From the NCBI GenBank assembly GCA_002386045.1, contig DGEQ01000055.1, positions 11,111 through 34,786 of the forward strand: 23,676 nucleotides of DNA. The letters are read 5' to 3'. Source of the DNA: Hungateiclostridiaceae bacterium UBA3922 (GTDB lineage Bacteria > Bacillota > Clostridia > Acetivibrionales > DTU013). Of this stretch, positions 14,995-23,394 are shown piece by piece. The stretch's first letter is position 1. Every line of letters starts with the position of its first letter. Under the pieces are notes generated by a model that ran no database searches, was not told the origin of the DNA, and saw only the letters and a list, made by a program, of their open reading frames with translations. Position numbers and translations under genes: made by a program.

Positions 14995-15870
14995 TCACAC
15001 GAGTATCATGTCGAACCTGCCCCATGTCATATGGCACGTGACGACATACGCCTTGCCCGGGTTGGCCAGCGTGCGGTTCTGCTCGACCTGCTGGGGGTTC
15101 ATCTCGAGTTCCACGCCGTTGTTCGACATGTTGACAAGGAAAATGCCGTTGTGCAGGTTCAGGAATTCCCCCACGGAAGCCTGTGCCAGTTCATCAGGTT
15201 CCGTGATATCCTCCTGCGCGAATTTGGCTGCGAATTTCACGAATACATCCCTGTCACATGCTATGGCTGTAAACATGTTGATCTTCCCGTATATTTCCTG
15301 GCTGACGAACCACTGTGCCGTAATATCGGACCTGAACTGGTTTATCTCGACTATCGGGTTATCATCCACGAAACGGATCAGGTTCTTGATGAGCAACGTG
15401 ACATAGTCGCTGTACAATTTCCCAAGAAGGGCTTCGCCATGATCCCGGAATATCTGCTCTATCTGCAGGGAATCATCTTTCCCGACCACGTTGAACTGCC
15501 GCGAGGACATCCCGTATTCCTTCTTGTAGTTTTCAAGCGCTTCCTGGAGTTGTTCGATGGTCAGATGCCCCCTGTCGACCAGGGCCTGTCCCAGCATGAG
15601 ATGCCCCTGTTTCTGGGTGGCCAGCATTTCTTCAAGCTGTTGCTCGGTTATGTATCCTTTTTCCACCGCCAGTTCTCCAAACCTCTTGTCGACTTTTTTC
15701 TGCATGTTGTGGATCTCTTCCACCTGCGCGGGAGTCATATACCCTGCATTGACTGCTATGACACCCAGTTTGAGGCGCATGGATCTTTGGTACTCAAGCG
15801 CATCAGTCAGTTGATCGGGCCTGATAAGTCCCCTGTTCAGCAGGTAATTGCCGAAATACTGGCTAAACAT
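14995..15870 (-). CDS. GspE/MshE-N-like repeats fused to a CheC/CheX-type domain
   Basis: A 291-residue protein. Residues 6-115 hold four repeats of about 29 residues (starts near 6, 35, 64 and 93) of the form LG..L...G.I...QL..AL..Q, as in the N-terminal domains of type II secretion and type IV pilus ATPases (GspE/MshE). Some of those domains bind c-di-GMP. Residues about 160-291 resemble the CheC/CheX/FliY chemotaxis phosphatase family, including DELAQASVGEFLNLHNG, with the E235 and N238 pair expected of the active site. By family it could remove phosphate from the CheY-like protein encoded 15 nt upstream. ATG 15870 is chosen because AAGGGG stands 8 nt before it. No ATPase domain and no chemotaxis or pilus genes are nearby. 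The repeat part is clear; the ligand is inference. Confidence 0.8.
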   Translation of the reverse strand: MFSQYFGNYLLNRGLIRPDQLTDALEYQRSMRLKLGVIAVNAGYMTPAQVEEIHNMQKKVDKRFGELAVEKGYITEQQLEEMLATQKQGHLMLGQALVDRGHLTIEQLQEALENYKKEYGMSSRQFNVVGKDDSLQIEQIFRDHGEALLGKLYSDYVTLLIKNLIRFVDDNPIVEINQFRSDITAQWFVSQEIYGKINMFTAIACDRDVFVKFAAKFAQEDITEPDELAQASVGEFLNLHNGIFLVNMSNNGVELEMNPQQVEQNRTLANPGKAYVVTCHMTWGRFDMILV

Positions 15871-15885
15871 CTTCCACACCCCTTC

Positions 15886-16254
15886 TCAGAAAATGTTCCT
15901 GATGATATGCTCTATCTGGGATTTCTCCCACGGTTTCTGGATAAAATCATGGGCACCGGCATCCATCGCCGCCTTCAGGTGTGACTTTGTGCCTGAAGAG
16001 GACAGCATGATCACCTTTACATCCTTCTTGACGGCCATCATCTCTTTAAGGGCTTCTATCCCGTTTTTGTCAGGCATCACTATATCCAGGAAAACAAGAT
16101 CGGGTTCGTATTGTTTGAACAGTTCGATAGAACTCTGCCCGGTCGAAGCTTCAACTATGTTAAAGTCACCGTACTCTTTCAGGCAATCCTTCATTTTTTT
16201 CCTGACAAGCAAGGAATCATCGCAGATGAGTATCGTAGGCCGGTTGCTGCTCAT
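15886..16254 (-). CDS. CheY-like single-domain response regulator
   Basis: A 122-residue receiver domain. It has the acidic pair D12-D13, phospho-acceptor D57 (LVFLDIVMP), Ser85 and Ser86 at the switch position and Lys107 (IQKPW). There is no output domain. ATG 16254 is preceded by GGGGAGG at good spacing; the open frame upstream (28 more codons) crosses the promoter. It is the first gene of a two-gene operon with the CheX-like fusion, its likely phosphatase or partner. The cognate kinase is not in sight. Confidence 0.92.
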   Translation of the reverse strand: MSSNRPTILICDDSLLVRKKMKDCLKEYGDFNIVEASTGQSSIELFKQYEPDLVFLDIVMPDKNGIEALKEMMAVKKDVKVIMLSSSGTKSHLKAAMDAGAHDFIQKPWEKSQIEHIIRNIF

Positions 16255-16299
16255 TACAATAACCTCCCCGAAAAAAATGTAGAGTTTTGTTATATTATC

Positions 16300-16328
16300 A
16301 TAATAACTTAATTTATCCATAATGTAAA
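16300..16328 (-). promoter_or_regulatory. sigma-A promoter of the CheY/CheX-like operon
   Basis: On the minus strand TTTACA (16323-16328), 17 nt and TATTAT (16300-16305), about 45 nt before ATG 16254. Confidence 0.7.
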
Positions 16329-16353
16329 GGAATTGCACGTATTCGGTACATTT

Positions 16354-16383
16354 TTAACGTTTTCCGGTCCGCTGCATAGTATA
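16354..16383 (+). promoter_or_regulatory. putative promoter of the spore-envelope operon
   Basis: Two readings overlap. As sigma-A: TTAACG (16354-16359), 17 nt, TAGTAT (16377-16382). As sigma-K, the late mother-cell factor: AAC (16356-16358), 16 nt, CATAGTATA (16375-16383), which fits CATANNNTA. The second would suit an operon containing tgl. Neither is a strong match. Confidence 0.35.
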
Positions 16384-16417
16384 TAAAAGCAGCACTATTT
16401 ATAAAGGAGCCTTCCCA

Positions 16418-17335
16418 ATGAAGCCGCCAAAAGGATCAGGACTTGAAGCGCTGGACAGGATGATCCGCAGGAGCGCCAGGTTTTACTCCGGTATTTTTAA
16501 ACATTACTCCGACTTTTTCAGTGCGGACAGGTTGAGGCAAAACATGCAGACAGCACTTAAAAGGTTCCGGTCCATCGAACTGCCCAAATTCACATACAGG
16601 CCGCCGAAAGTCGACTACCATAACATCGTGAACAGCTTCCTGCCTCCGGGCGCCAGGCTGGTAAAGCCAAGGTATCCCGAACACGCCGGCGATATCCGGT
16701 TTGCCGACCTCGACGGCGACGGCCGTAAGGAAATCATCGCGTCATACGTTGCCGGCGACGGCCTGAGGACACTCGTGCTGAAAAAAGATGAGGTACAGTG
16801 GTACAGGATGGCCGAGATCAGTAACCCCGGCTTCAGCGGTATCCACTATGTCACATGCGCCAATATTTCCGGGAACAGCAGAAAGGATCTCCTCCTCGGA
16901 GTCGAATCCGGCCAGCAGGGCCGGACACTGTTTGCGTACTCGGTGTCGGACGGGGATCCCAGGAAAATATTCAGCAGGGGATACAGCAAGCTGGAAGTGC
17001 TCAGGAGCCCGTCACGCACTTCCAGGGATGTCCTGGCGCTATGGCACGAAGATGACCCGGGCATTTACAGGATCGAACTGGTTCGATGGAACGGCATCGA
17101 CATCGAACAGATCGATAAAACCAGGTACCTGGCAACGAAGGTGCTGCCATGGTACATCAGTAAACTCAGGCAGGATCCCGGCGACACAACAGGCTGGTAC
17201 AACCTGGCCGTAACATTCATGGATGCCGGTGACAGCATGAATGCAGCCAGAGCCGTGAGATACGCACTTGAAACCGACCCGGACCCGGTGATGAGAGACA
17301 GGCTGACGGAACTCAGGCAAAAGCTCGATCGCTGA
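16418..17335 (+). CDS. FG-GAP-like and TPR protein, first gene of the tgl operon
   Basis: A 305-residue protein without signal peptide or membrane segment. The first 70 residues are basic and partly helical. Residues about 85-255 look like a beta-propeller of FG-GAP/VCBS type, with the calcium-binding-like loop DLDGDGRKE (97-105) and repeated blade-like strands. Residues about 255-300 resemble a TPR motif (WYNLAVTFMDAGDSMNAARAVRYALE). AAGGAG stands before ATG 16418. Gap to the next gene is 38 nt. No enzymatic motif is seen; a scaffold or binding role in spore coat assembly is only an inference from the operon. Confidence 0.75.
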   Translation: MKPPKGSGLEALDRMIRRSARFYSGIFKHYSDFFSADRLRQNMQTALKRFRSIELPKFTYRPPKVDYHNIVNSFLPPGARLVKPRYPEHAGDIRFADLDGDGRKEIIASYVAGDGLRTLVLKKDEVQWYRMAEISNPGFSGIHYVTCANISGNSRKDLLLGVESGQQGRTLFAYSVSDGDPRKIFSRGYSKLEVLRSPSRTSRDVLALWHEDDPGIYRIELVRWNGIDIEQIDKTRYLATKVLPWYISKLRQDPGDTTGWYNLAVTFMDAGDSMNAARAVRYALETDPDPVMRDRLTELRQKLDR

Positions 17336-17373
17336 GTCCGCAGACCGCTCACAAGTGAAGGAGGCAGAAGCGC

Positions 17374-18444
17374 ATGACAGGCAGGCCGCTTTCCCTGCTC
17401 GACAACATAAGGATCAGCAGCGGTCCGGAAATCCTGAGAAGCTATTTTTCCGAGCTTCTTCACACAAACAGGAACAATCTTGCCGAACTGCTCAGTGACC
17501 GGCATCTTCGTTTCAGCACGCTGTACATGCTGAAATCTGACATCAAAGGCAGCGGCCTCCGTGATTCGCTGCCCGCAGTTTACAAACAGGCGCTGGAGCT
17601 GTCTGAAGCGCTTTCTGAAGCTGAAACCGCCGACACGGCGCCATCCCGCAGGCGCAGCAGCACGTTCGGAAGGTATGCTGGCACAAGGCTGTCAGGCAGA
17701 AACCGGGCAGGGAAAAAAGCGAAGCCCGTCGACGAGATGCTTGCCGATCCGTCCTCCGCACAGGCACTTGGATGGATCGTCAGGACCGGATGGGACGGTG
17801 ACATGCCGGAAGAGCATTACGAACGCCTTATGGAACGCTGTACGGCGCTGCTGCTGGTACTCCTGAAAGACAGGTCAGTCCTTCCGGATGTTGCCGATGT
17901 GATTTTCGAACGGCACAGGCAGGGCAAACTGGTCCACAACCTGGTCTGGGCATTTTTCGAGGCACACGACCGGGAAAGCCTCTACCTGATCGCCCAAAGG
18001 CTGTGTTCGCCGGACAGGCGGGACGCAGCCCTGGCCAGGAAACTGCTCTGTTTCATCCCCGGAACGGACGATGTCAGTGCCGATGGCCATTCACAGTATT
18101 TCAGCGTCCTGGAATGGCTGTCCGTCAACATGCCGTATATCCATTTTACCGGCGAAAGCATGCAGATGTGCCCAAAACCGGTCTTCTGCGCCGTTTCACA
18201 TGAGGGCAGGTACCTTTGCACGCAGGTATCGGCGGACAGCGGCAAACCGGAAATCCCTTCCGGCGGACCCGAAGCAGAGCGTCTCGAGCGTTTCCGCAGG
18301 CTGGACGGATCGCAGAAACGGCTGCTGGCAGATGTATCCTGCGCTCTTTTCATGCAGGACAAACGTCGGTGGGAATCCTGGATCAGGCTCCCCCTCGGCG
18401 AACAACTGGAATCTGCCTTGAGCATGTTAGGAGGATCGGGATGA
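17374..18444 (+). CDS. unrecognised protein upstream of tgl
   Basis: A 356-residue protein I do not recognise. It is soluble and mostly helical, with no signal peptide or membrane segment. Residues about 84-118 are a basic low-complexity linker (APSRRRSS, RNRAGKKAK) between an N-terminal helical part and a helical C-terminal part of about 240 residues. GGAGG stands 10 nt before ATG 17374. Its stop codon overlaps the tgl start (ATGA), so it is translationally coupled to tgl. This points to a role with the transglutaminase, such as substrate, adaptor or localisation factor, but no function is provable. Confidence 0.75.
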   Translation: MTGRPLSLLDNIRISSGPEILRSYFSELLHTNRNNLAELLSDRHLRFSTLYMLKSDIKGSGLRDSLPAVYKQALELSEALSEAETADTAPSRRRSSTFGRYAGTRLSGRNRAGKKAKPVDEMLADPSSAQALGWIVRTGWDGDMPEEHYERLMERCTALLLVLLKDRSVLPDVADVIFERHRQGKLVHNLVWAFFEAHDRESLYLIAQRLCSPDRRDAALARKLLCFIPGTDDVSADGHSQYFSVLEWLSVNMPYIHFTGESMQMCPKPVFCAVSHEGRYLCTQVSADSGKPEIPSGGPEAERLERFRRLDGSQKRLLADVSCALFMQDKRRWESWIRLPLGEQLESALSMLGGSG

Positions 18445-19199
18445 TCAGGTTTGAAGACGGCTTTTCAGACATCCAGTCCATACTGGCGCGATACAGGCGT
18501 GGAAGCCCCGAATACGAGGCTCTTGGCAAGCTTTCCGGGAGCAGCCGCGTCTATACCTACCTGTCCCCGGAAGAACTGGAGTTTGAGATCGGCATGCGGA
18601 AAAGCATAATCGAGGCTTCACTGGCACTTTACAGGCGAAGGTTTGCGTTCCGGATATTCCAGGAGTCCTTCTGCAACGAGGTTTACTGGAACAGGAGGCA
18701 GGACGGGGGCTTCGTGCTGAGACCCGGCGCAAGGCCTTCAGAGGCTGTGGACGATATTTTCACGAATACCCGGATGTACGGTACCGAATGCGCAACAGCT
18801 ATCGTCATCATATATTACAAGGCGGTACTGGACATGTATAAACCTCAGCTTTTCGACCGCGCTTTCACCAGGATCGTCCTGATGAACTGGCGTGATATGG
18901 ACCCGCTGATCGACCCCAAAACATACCGTGGGCTTGCCGATTACCTGCCTGGCGACTGCAGGTATGTCAGGAACCCCGAGGTGGATCCGCTGACCCCGGA
19001 ATGGCAGGGGGAAAACGTCATAGACCTGGGCAGCGGCAGGTACTATGGACACGGTATAGGGCTGGGAGACCTGGACTTCTTCATAAGTGCACTGAACCGC
19101 AACAGGAGGGAAGGCGCTCAGGTGTCGGCCTATCTCGTGGACGCGGCTACAAGGCCTGATTTCCGCGTCCTGTACCTGTACCGGAAAAACGCTTCATAA
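18441..19199 (+). CDS. tgl: protein-glutamine gamma-glutamyltransferase (spore coat transglutaminase)
   Basis: A 252-residue protein, close to the Bacillus subtilis Tgl length of 245. The ECATAIVIIYYKA block (116-128), with catalytic Cys117, matches Tgl almost exactly. GDCRYVRNPEVDPLTPEW, GENVIDLG (candidate Glu) and YYGHGIG (candidate His) supply the rest of the catalytic triad. The enzyme forms gamma-glutamyl-lysine crosslinks between coat proteins in the mother cell. The start ATG overlaps the stop of the previous gene (ATGA); GGAGGATCGGG is the ribosome binding site. In B. subtilis tgl is made late under sigma-K. Neighbours are the unknown coupled gene and a SpoVB-like flippase. Confidence 0.95.
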   Translation: MIRFEDGFSDIQSILARYRRGSPEYEALGKLSGSSRVYTYLSPEELEFEIGMRKSIIEASLALYRRRFAFRIFQESFCNEVYWNRRQDGGFVLRPGARPSEAVDDIFTNTRMYGTECATAIVIIYYKAVLDMYKPQLFDRAFTRIVLMNWRDMDPLIDPKTYRGLADYLPGDCRYVRNPEVDPLTPEWQGENVIDLGSGRYYGHGIGLGDLDFFISALNRNRREGAQVSAYLVDAATRPDFRVLYLYRKNAS

Positions 19200-19228
19200 A
19201 AAGCAGCGCCGATGAATAGCTTTTACTT

Positions 19229-20782
19229 GTGAGAAGGTTTTCTGGTGCACATGTTTTGAAAAAGCGGATCTGGGACCGTATAGACAAGTTTTACCGCGAC
19301 TCTTTTATCCTGACGCTTTCAAATATGACCACCGGCGTGATCGCCTTCGTCTTCTCCCTCCTGCTTTCCAGGAAGCTGGGTGCGGAAGGCCTTGGGCTGT
19401 ATGGGTTGGTAATGCCGGTCTACGGTCTTTTGCTCTGCATCACCAGTGACGGCATCATAACGGCAATCTCCAGGATATCGACAGTCTATTTCAACCGTGG
19501 TGAATATAAAAACCTGGACAGGACCCTGAGCACAGTTTTCGTTCCGGTCACGTTCCAGGCCTGCGGCATCGCCCTGCTGGTGCTGGTTTTCCACAGGCCG
19601 CTGGCGGTATATGTCGTGCGGGATGCCCGGGCGGCGGGAGCGCTGATGGCACTGTCTCCGGCACTTGTTTTCGTGCCGCTTTCAGCCGTCATAAAAGGCT
19701 ATTTTTACGGGATGGGCAGGTACAGGATAACGGCTTCCATAGACATTCTCGAGAAACTGTTCAGGGTAGCCGTTTTATCAGGCGCTGCTGCACTGCTGAA
19801 GCCCGAAGGCGTATCCGGAACGGTCGCGACGGCATGCCTGGCCCTTACGGTCGGCGAACTGATCAGCTTCATCGCCCTCTTCACCAGTTACCGGATAAAA
19901 AGGAGCAGGCTGAAGGGAGGCACCGGCAGGATCAAATCAAGGATACAGCTGGTTTTCGACGTGATGGTGATATCCGTCCCGCTTTGCCTCAACGGCATCG
20001 TTTCATCGGTGATATCGACCATTTCGACGCTGATCGTCCCCCGCAGGCTGATGGCGGCGGGATTCACTTACCGGGATGCCCTGGCGCTGATCGGCAGGTT
20101 CGGCGGTATGGCGCTGAACATATCCACGCTCCCGTCCATAATAATAAATTCCATGCTTACCGTGCTTGTACCGGACATGTCGCTCAATATAAGCAAAAAA
20201 GACTACTGGTCCGCCGAGGAAAGGATAGCCCAGGTCCTGAGGATCTCAGGCGTCATCGGTACGGCGACTGCCATCGTGTGTTTCCTGATACCCGGGACGT
20301 TGGGACGGGTTTTCTACCAGAGGAACGATCTTGCTGCCATGATACGTTTTTCGGCGCCCATCTGCCTGATGACGTTCATATCGTCGCCGACCTTCGGTAT
20401 CCTGAACGCCCTCGGCAGGCAAAACATCCTCCTTCGGAACTCGCTGATCAATTCCCTGCAAAACCTGGCGCTCACGGCCGTGCTGGTCGGCATACCGTCC
20501 CTCAACATTTACGGATGCGGCCTGTCGATCAGCATCACTTCCGCAACGTCGCTGGTATTGAATCTGAGAGAGATCAGGAAAGTATGCGAGATCAGGATAG
20601 ATATCCATGATATCGCCATATTGGCGCTTTCGGGCGCAGCATCATGGCTTGCGGCCCTGCTGGCGGGAAATGCGCTGCTCGCTGCACCGCCCGCCGTGCG
20701 GATGGCGGGCGTGGTCATCGCCTGTTTCGGTACGATGGCAGGGATCAGTTCGTATGCATTCAAGCTCCGGGCGGAATACTGA
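19229..20782 (+). CDS. SpoVB-like MOP-family lipid/polysaccharide flippase
   Basis: A 517-residue, very hydrophobic protein with about 14 predicted membrane helices. The first helix region ends SRKLGAEGLGLYGLVMPVYGL, the standard opening of the SpoVB/MurJ/YtgP branch of MOP exporters. Members move undecaprenyl-linked precursors across a membrane; SpoVB is needed for spore cortex. B. subtilis SpoVB is 518 residues. Several paralogues usually exist per genome, so I do not assign the symbol. The start is unclear: GTG 19229 has no ribosome binding site. TTG 19256, in frame, follows a tiny four-codon frame (GTG 19245 to TGA 19257) that does have AGAAGG, and its TGA overlaps the TTG. It is last in the four-gene operon. 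Confidence 0.9.
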   Translation: MRRFSGAHVLKKRIWDRIDKFYRDSFILTLSNMTTGVIAFVFSLLLSRKLGAEGLGLYGLVMPVYGLLLCITSDGIITAISRISTVYFNRGEYKNLDRTLSTVFVPVTFQACGIALLVLVFHRPLAVYVVRDARAAGALMALSPALVFVPLSAVIKGYFYGMGRYRITASIDILEKLFRVAVLSGAAALLKPEGVSGTVATACLALTVGELISFIALFTSYRIKRSRLKGGTGRIKSRIQLVFDVMVISVPLCLNGIVSSVISTISTLIVPRRLMAAGFTYRDALALIGRFGGMALNISTLPSIIINSMLTVLVPDMSLNISKKDYWSAEERIAQVLRISGVIGTATAIVCFLIPGTLGRVFYQRNDLAAMIRFSAPICLMTFISSPTFGILNALGRQNILLRNSLINSLQNLALTAVLVGIPSLNIYGCGLSISITSATSLVLNLREIRKVCEIRIDIHDIAILALSGAASWLAALLAGNALLAAPPAVRMAGVVIACFGTMAGISSYAFKLRAEY

Positions 20783-20841
20783 AAACCCGCAGCAAACGCC
20801 GGCAACACGTGGCAAATGGTGCTGAAAACCCGCAGCTAAAC
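20779..20841 (+). repeat. direct repeat over the end of the flippase gene
   Basis: CTGAAAACCCGCAGC occurs at 20779-20793 and 20822-20836, each followed by AAAC or TAAAC. The first copy includes the TGA stop of the flippase gene. It looks like a short tandem duplication; no terminator hairpin is seen here. Confidence 0.55.
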
Positions 20842-20851
20842 ACTGGAAGCG

Positions 20852-23380
20852 TCACGAAGGAGCCCTGAACTGCATCACGAACACGGCTCCCCTTCCGTCT
20901 TTCGCATTTTCAGCCCAGATCCTGCCCTTCATTTCAGTCATGTAATTGGCACAGCTGTGGAGGCCGAAGCCGTGACCGCCCTGCTTGGTCGTAAAGCCGT
21001 AGGCAAATATGCTTTCCAGTTTTCCTTCCTCGATTCCAGGGCCCGTATCGCCGACCCGTATGAATACGTGCTTATTGTCCCTCGTGACTTCTATGGTCAG
21101 TACCTTCTCGCCGTCTTCTGTATTTTCCATGGATTCCACGGCGTTTTTCACCACGTTGGCAAGCACGTGGAAAAGCTTGGTGCTCTGGGCCAGTGCCCTG
21201 ACCGACTTGTCATAACGCCTGACCACGTCTATTCCTGCCTTTTCGATAGAACTCCGGTTCAGTTTCAGCACGTTTTCAATGACAGGTATCACGTCAAGGC
21301 GTTCAAGGCTCGATTTTATGCCTGTCAGGGTCTGCTGCGTGCTGATGAGCGCTTCGATCAGGCTGACACGCTCGAGCAGCCTTTCTACATGGTTTTTCAG
21401 GTCATTCCTGAACCGGATGAACGAGTCGCCCAACGTGGCGTAAAATTTTACGAGCAGTTTCCCTTTTTCGTCGTTCCTGATGAATTCTTCAAGCTCTCCG
21501 AATCTTTGCGAAAGCATCTCGTTTGCCATCATAAGGTCGTCCAGGCAGCTGCTTTCCAACAGGTTTTCAAGTGCCTGCTGCGTGGTGTTCACGGTGTTCA
21601 TTATATTGGCGATGTTGTGCAGTATCCCCGTGGTGTCGGCCATACCCTTCCTGTGGGCCTGTTCCATCAGCCTCCTGTAACTCCGGTCGAGCCTTTCGAA
21701 CAGTATGATGCTGTTAAGTGCAAGGCTGACATGGTTGCTGAGTATGCGCATGATCCTGATATCCGCCCCCTCTGCCTCGATAAGCAGGAAACCCGTGAAC
21801 TCGTCGCCCATGTACAGAAGGTAGGCCAGGAGGAAATGCGGCCCCTCATCGCTGAAAATACAGTCGGTCAGGAAGCCCCGGGCATCCTGTCCATGCTGGG
21901 GGTGATCCTTTTGCCATTCCCCGTCACTGTACCGGAACTCTGCATGGTAGTCTGAAAATTCCATGTGCTCGGAAGGCTCATCGAACAGGTAAAGCCAGCA
22001 GCCTTTCACCCCTATCCTGGGCAGGTTGGCCGCCAGCGACTCCTTCAGGCTGTCTACGTTGAAATTCGTCAGCAGTATCTTGCCCACTTCCCTCAATATG
22101 AGCTGGGACCTGTTGTATTCCACATGCTCCATGAACACTGCGGTTGCAAGCTTGTTCTGCAGAACGCCCTGCATCTGGTTGAAAATGTTGTCGGCCCATA
22201 TTAGTTTTTTCAGATCGGTGCTGAAACAGGGCAGAAAATATGGCATCAGCGCCTTCCTGAAGTTGGCCGCCGTCATTTCGTAAGCTCCCGGTTCATCACT
22301 GTAGACCATTTTGCGGAGCATTTTCTCAAACCCCATCAGGAACGGACGGTATTCCATTTTATAAAAAGCCTGCCTGAATGAACCGACCAGTCCGCTGATT
22401 TCTTCATGGCTGAAGGGAGTGCTGCCGGCGATTTGCCCGGCTATGACCTCCAGTTCGTTATCATCCAGTTGCTCAAAAAGCTTTCCGGCAGTACTGCATC
22501 TGTCCTCGTCCAGTGAAACGGCCAGTCTCGGAACGCAGCCGCAGGATTCCCTGTAAACGACTTTCCCGGGAACTTCCGTTTCCATCGGGACATCTTCGCC
22601 CATGATAAGCCGGTGCAAAGTTTCACAGCTATAATACCCGAGTTCTTTCCACGGAAAATAGACCGTGGTGTAGGCAGGCGACGAAAACCTGCCGATCTCC
22701 CCGTCTTCGTAACTGGTCACCGCGATATCCTCGGGTATCCTCAGCCCTCTTTCCCTGATCGCGCTGACCACGCCAAGGGTCTCTTCATTGTACAGCGATA
22801 CGATAGCCTGCGGGAAAACGCCTCTCTCATCCAGGAGTATCTCCACGGCCCGTTTCCCTCTTTCAGTCACATCCAGCCCGATAAGTTCCCTGCGTTCCAC
22901 GACAAGCTGCGGATCGAATATGCCATACTCGTTCATAACACTCAGGTACATCTCATTCCGGTTGTCCGGCAGGAACGGCGGGATATAGGCTATTTTCCGG
23001 TACCCGTGCTTCTGTACCAAGTGATGCAGTATTTGACCCAGGTATTTTTCACCCCGGAAGAAAACGCCATGGATGCCGGGCCTTATCGATCCCACGCTGA
23101 CCAGCGGGATATCGCCGAGTATATCTGGGAATCCGCTGTTGTGGGCCACCAGCCCCCAGCCCAGGAAAACGATGCCGTCAAGCCTGAACTGCTTTACGAA
23201 GTCAAGCAGCATTTTCTCATGATACAGGTTCCTTACCGTCGTATTGACACGGAAATGCCCGAAACGCACCACGTTCACGCCATGCTCACGGGCATACTCA
23301 TATATGCCCCTGGTGAGCAGGTTGTGGTATTCGTCGTATGAATCCTCGTCAATGAATCCGATGGTGATCTTTCTGCCCAT
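20852..23380 (-). CDS. LacI-type sugar-sensor histidine kinase, soluble
   Basis: An 842-residue protein. Residues about 1-295 are a periplasmic-binding-protein-like domain of the LacI/Peripla_BP_3 type (TIGFIDEDSYDEYHNLLTRG, YRKIAYIPP, PEDIAVTSYED, ESCGCVP) without the usual HTH and without a signal peptide. A helical region follows, then a GAF-like domain at about 420-560. The kinase core has the H-box TTGILHNIANIMN (His588) and a HATPase_c domain at about 725-842 with ANVVKNAVESM, GDTGPGIEEGK and GFTTKQGGHGFGLH. It is expected to sense a sugar-like ligand in the cytoplasm and autophosphorylate; the ligand and response regulator are unknown. ATG 23380 is chosen for AGGTGG 7 nt upstream. It starts 14 nt after the stop of a paralogous upstream gene. 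Confidence 0.9.
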   Translation of the reverse strand: MGRKITIGFIDEDSYDEYHNLLTRGIYEYAREHGVNVVRFGHFRVNTTVRNLYHEKMLLDFVKQFRLDGIVFLGWGLVAHNSGFPDILGDIPLVSVGSIRPGIHGVFFRGEKYLGQILHHLVQKHGYRKIAYIPPFLPDNRNEMYLSVMNEYGIFDPQLVVERRELIGLDVTERGKRAVEILLDERGVFPQAIVSLYNEETLGVVSAIRERGLRIPEDIAVTSYEDGEIGRFSSPAYTTVYFPWKELGYYSCETLHRLIMGEDVPMETEVPGKVVYRESCGCVPRLAVSLDEDRCSTAGKLFEQLDDNELEVIAGQIAGSTPFSHEEISGLVGSFRQAFYKMEYRPFLMGFEKMLRKMVYSDEPGAYEMTAANFRKALMPYFLPCFSTDLKKLIWADNIFNQMQGVLQNKLATAVFMEHVEYNRSQLILREVGKILLTNFNVDSLKESLAANLPRIGVKGCWLYLFDEPSEHMEFSDYHAEFRYSDGEWQKDHPQHGQDARGFLTDCIFSDEGPHFLLAYLLYMGDEFTGFLLIEAEGADIRIMRILSNHVSLALNSIILFERLDRSYRRLMEQAHRKGMADTTGILHNIANIMNTVNTTQQALENLLESSCLDDLMMANEMLSQRFGELEEFIRNDEKGKLLVKFYATLGDSFIRFRNDLKNHVERLLERVSLIEALISTQQTLTGIKSSLERLDVIPVIENVLKLNRSSIEKAGIDVVRRYDKSVRALAQSTKLFHVLANVVKNAVESMENTEDGEKVLTIEVTRDNKHVFIRVGDTGPGIEEGKLESIFAYGFTTKQGGHGFGLHSCANYMTEMKGRIWAENAKDGRGAVFVMQFRAPS

Positions 23381-23394
23381 AGTGCGTCCACCTG

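Noticed and set aside
16255..16338. 28-codon N-terminal extension of the CheY-like protein
   Set aside because: It covers the promoter of the operon; ATG 16254 has a proper ribosome binding site and gives the normal receiver length.
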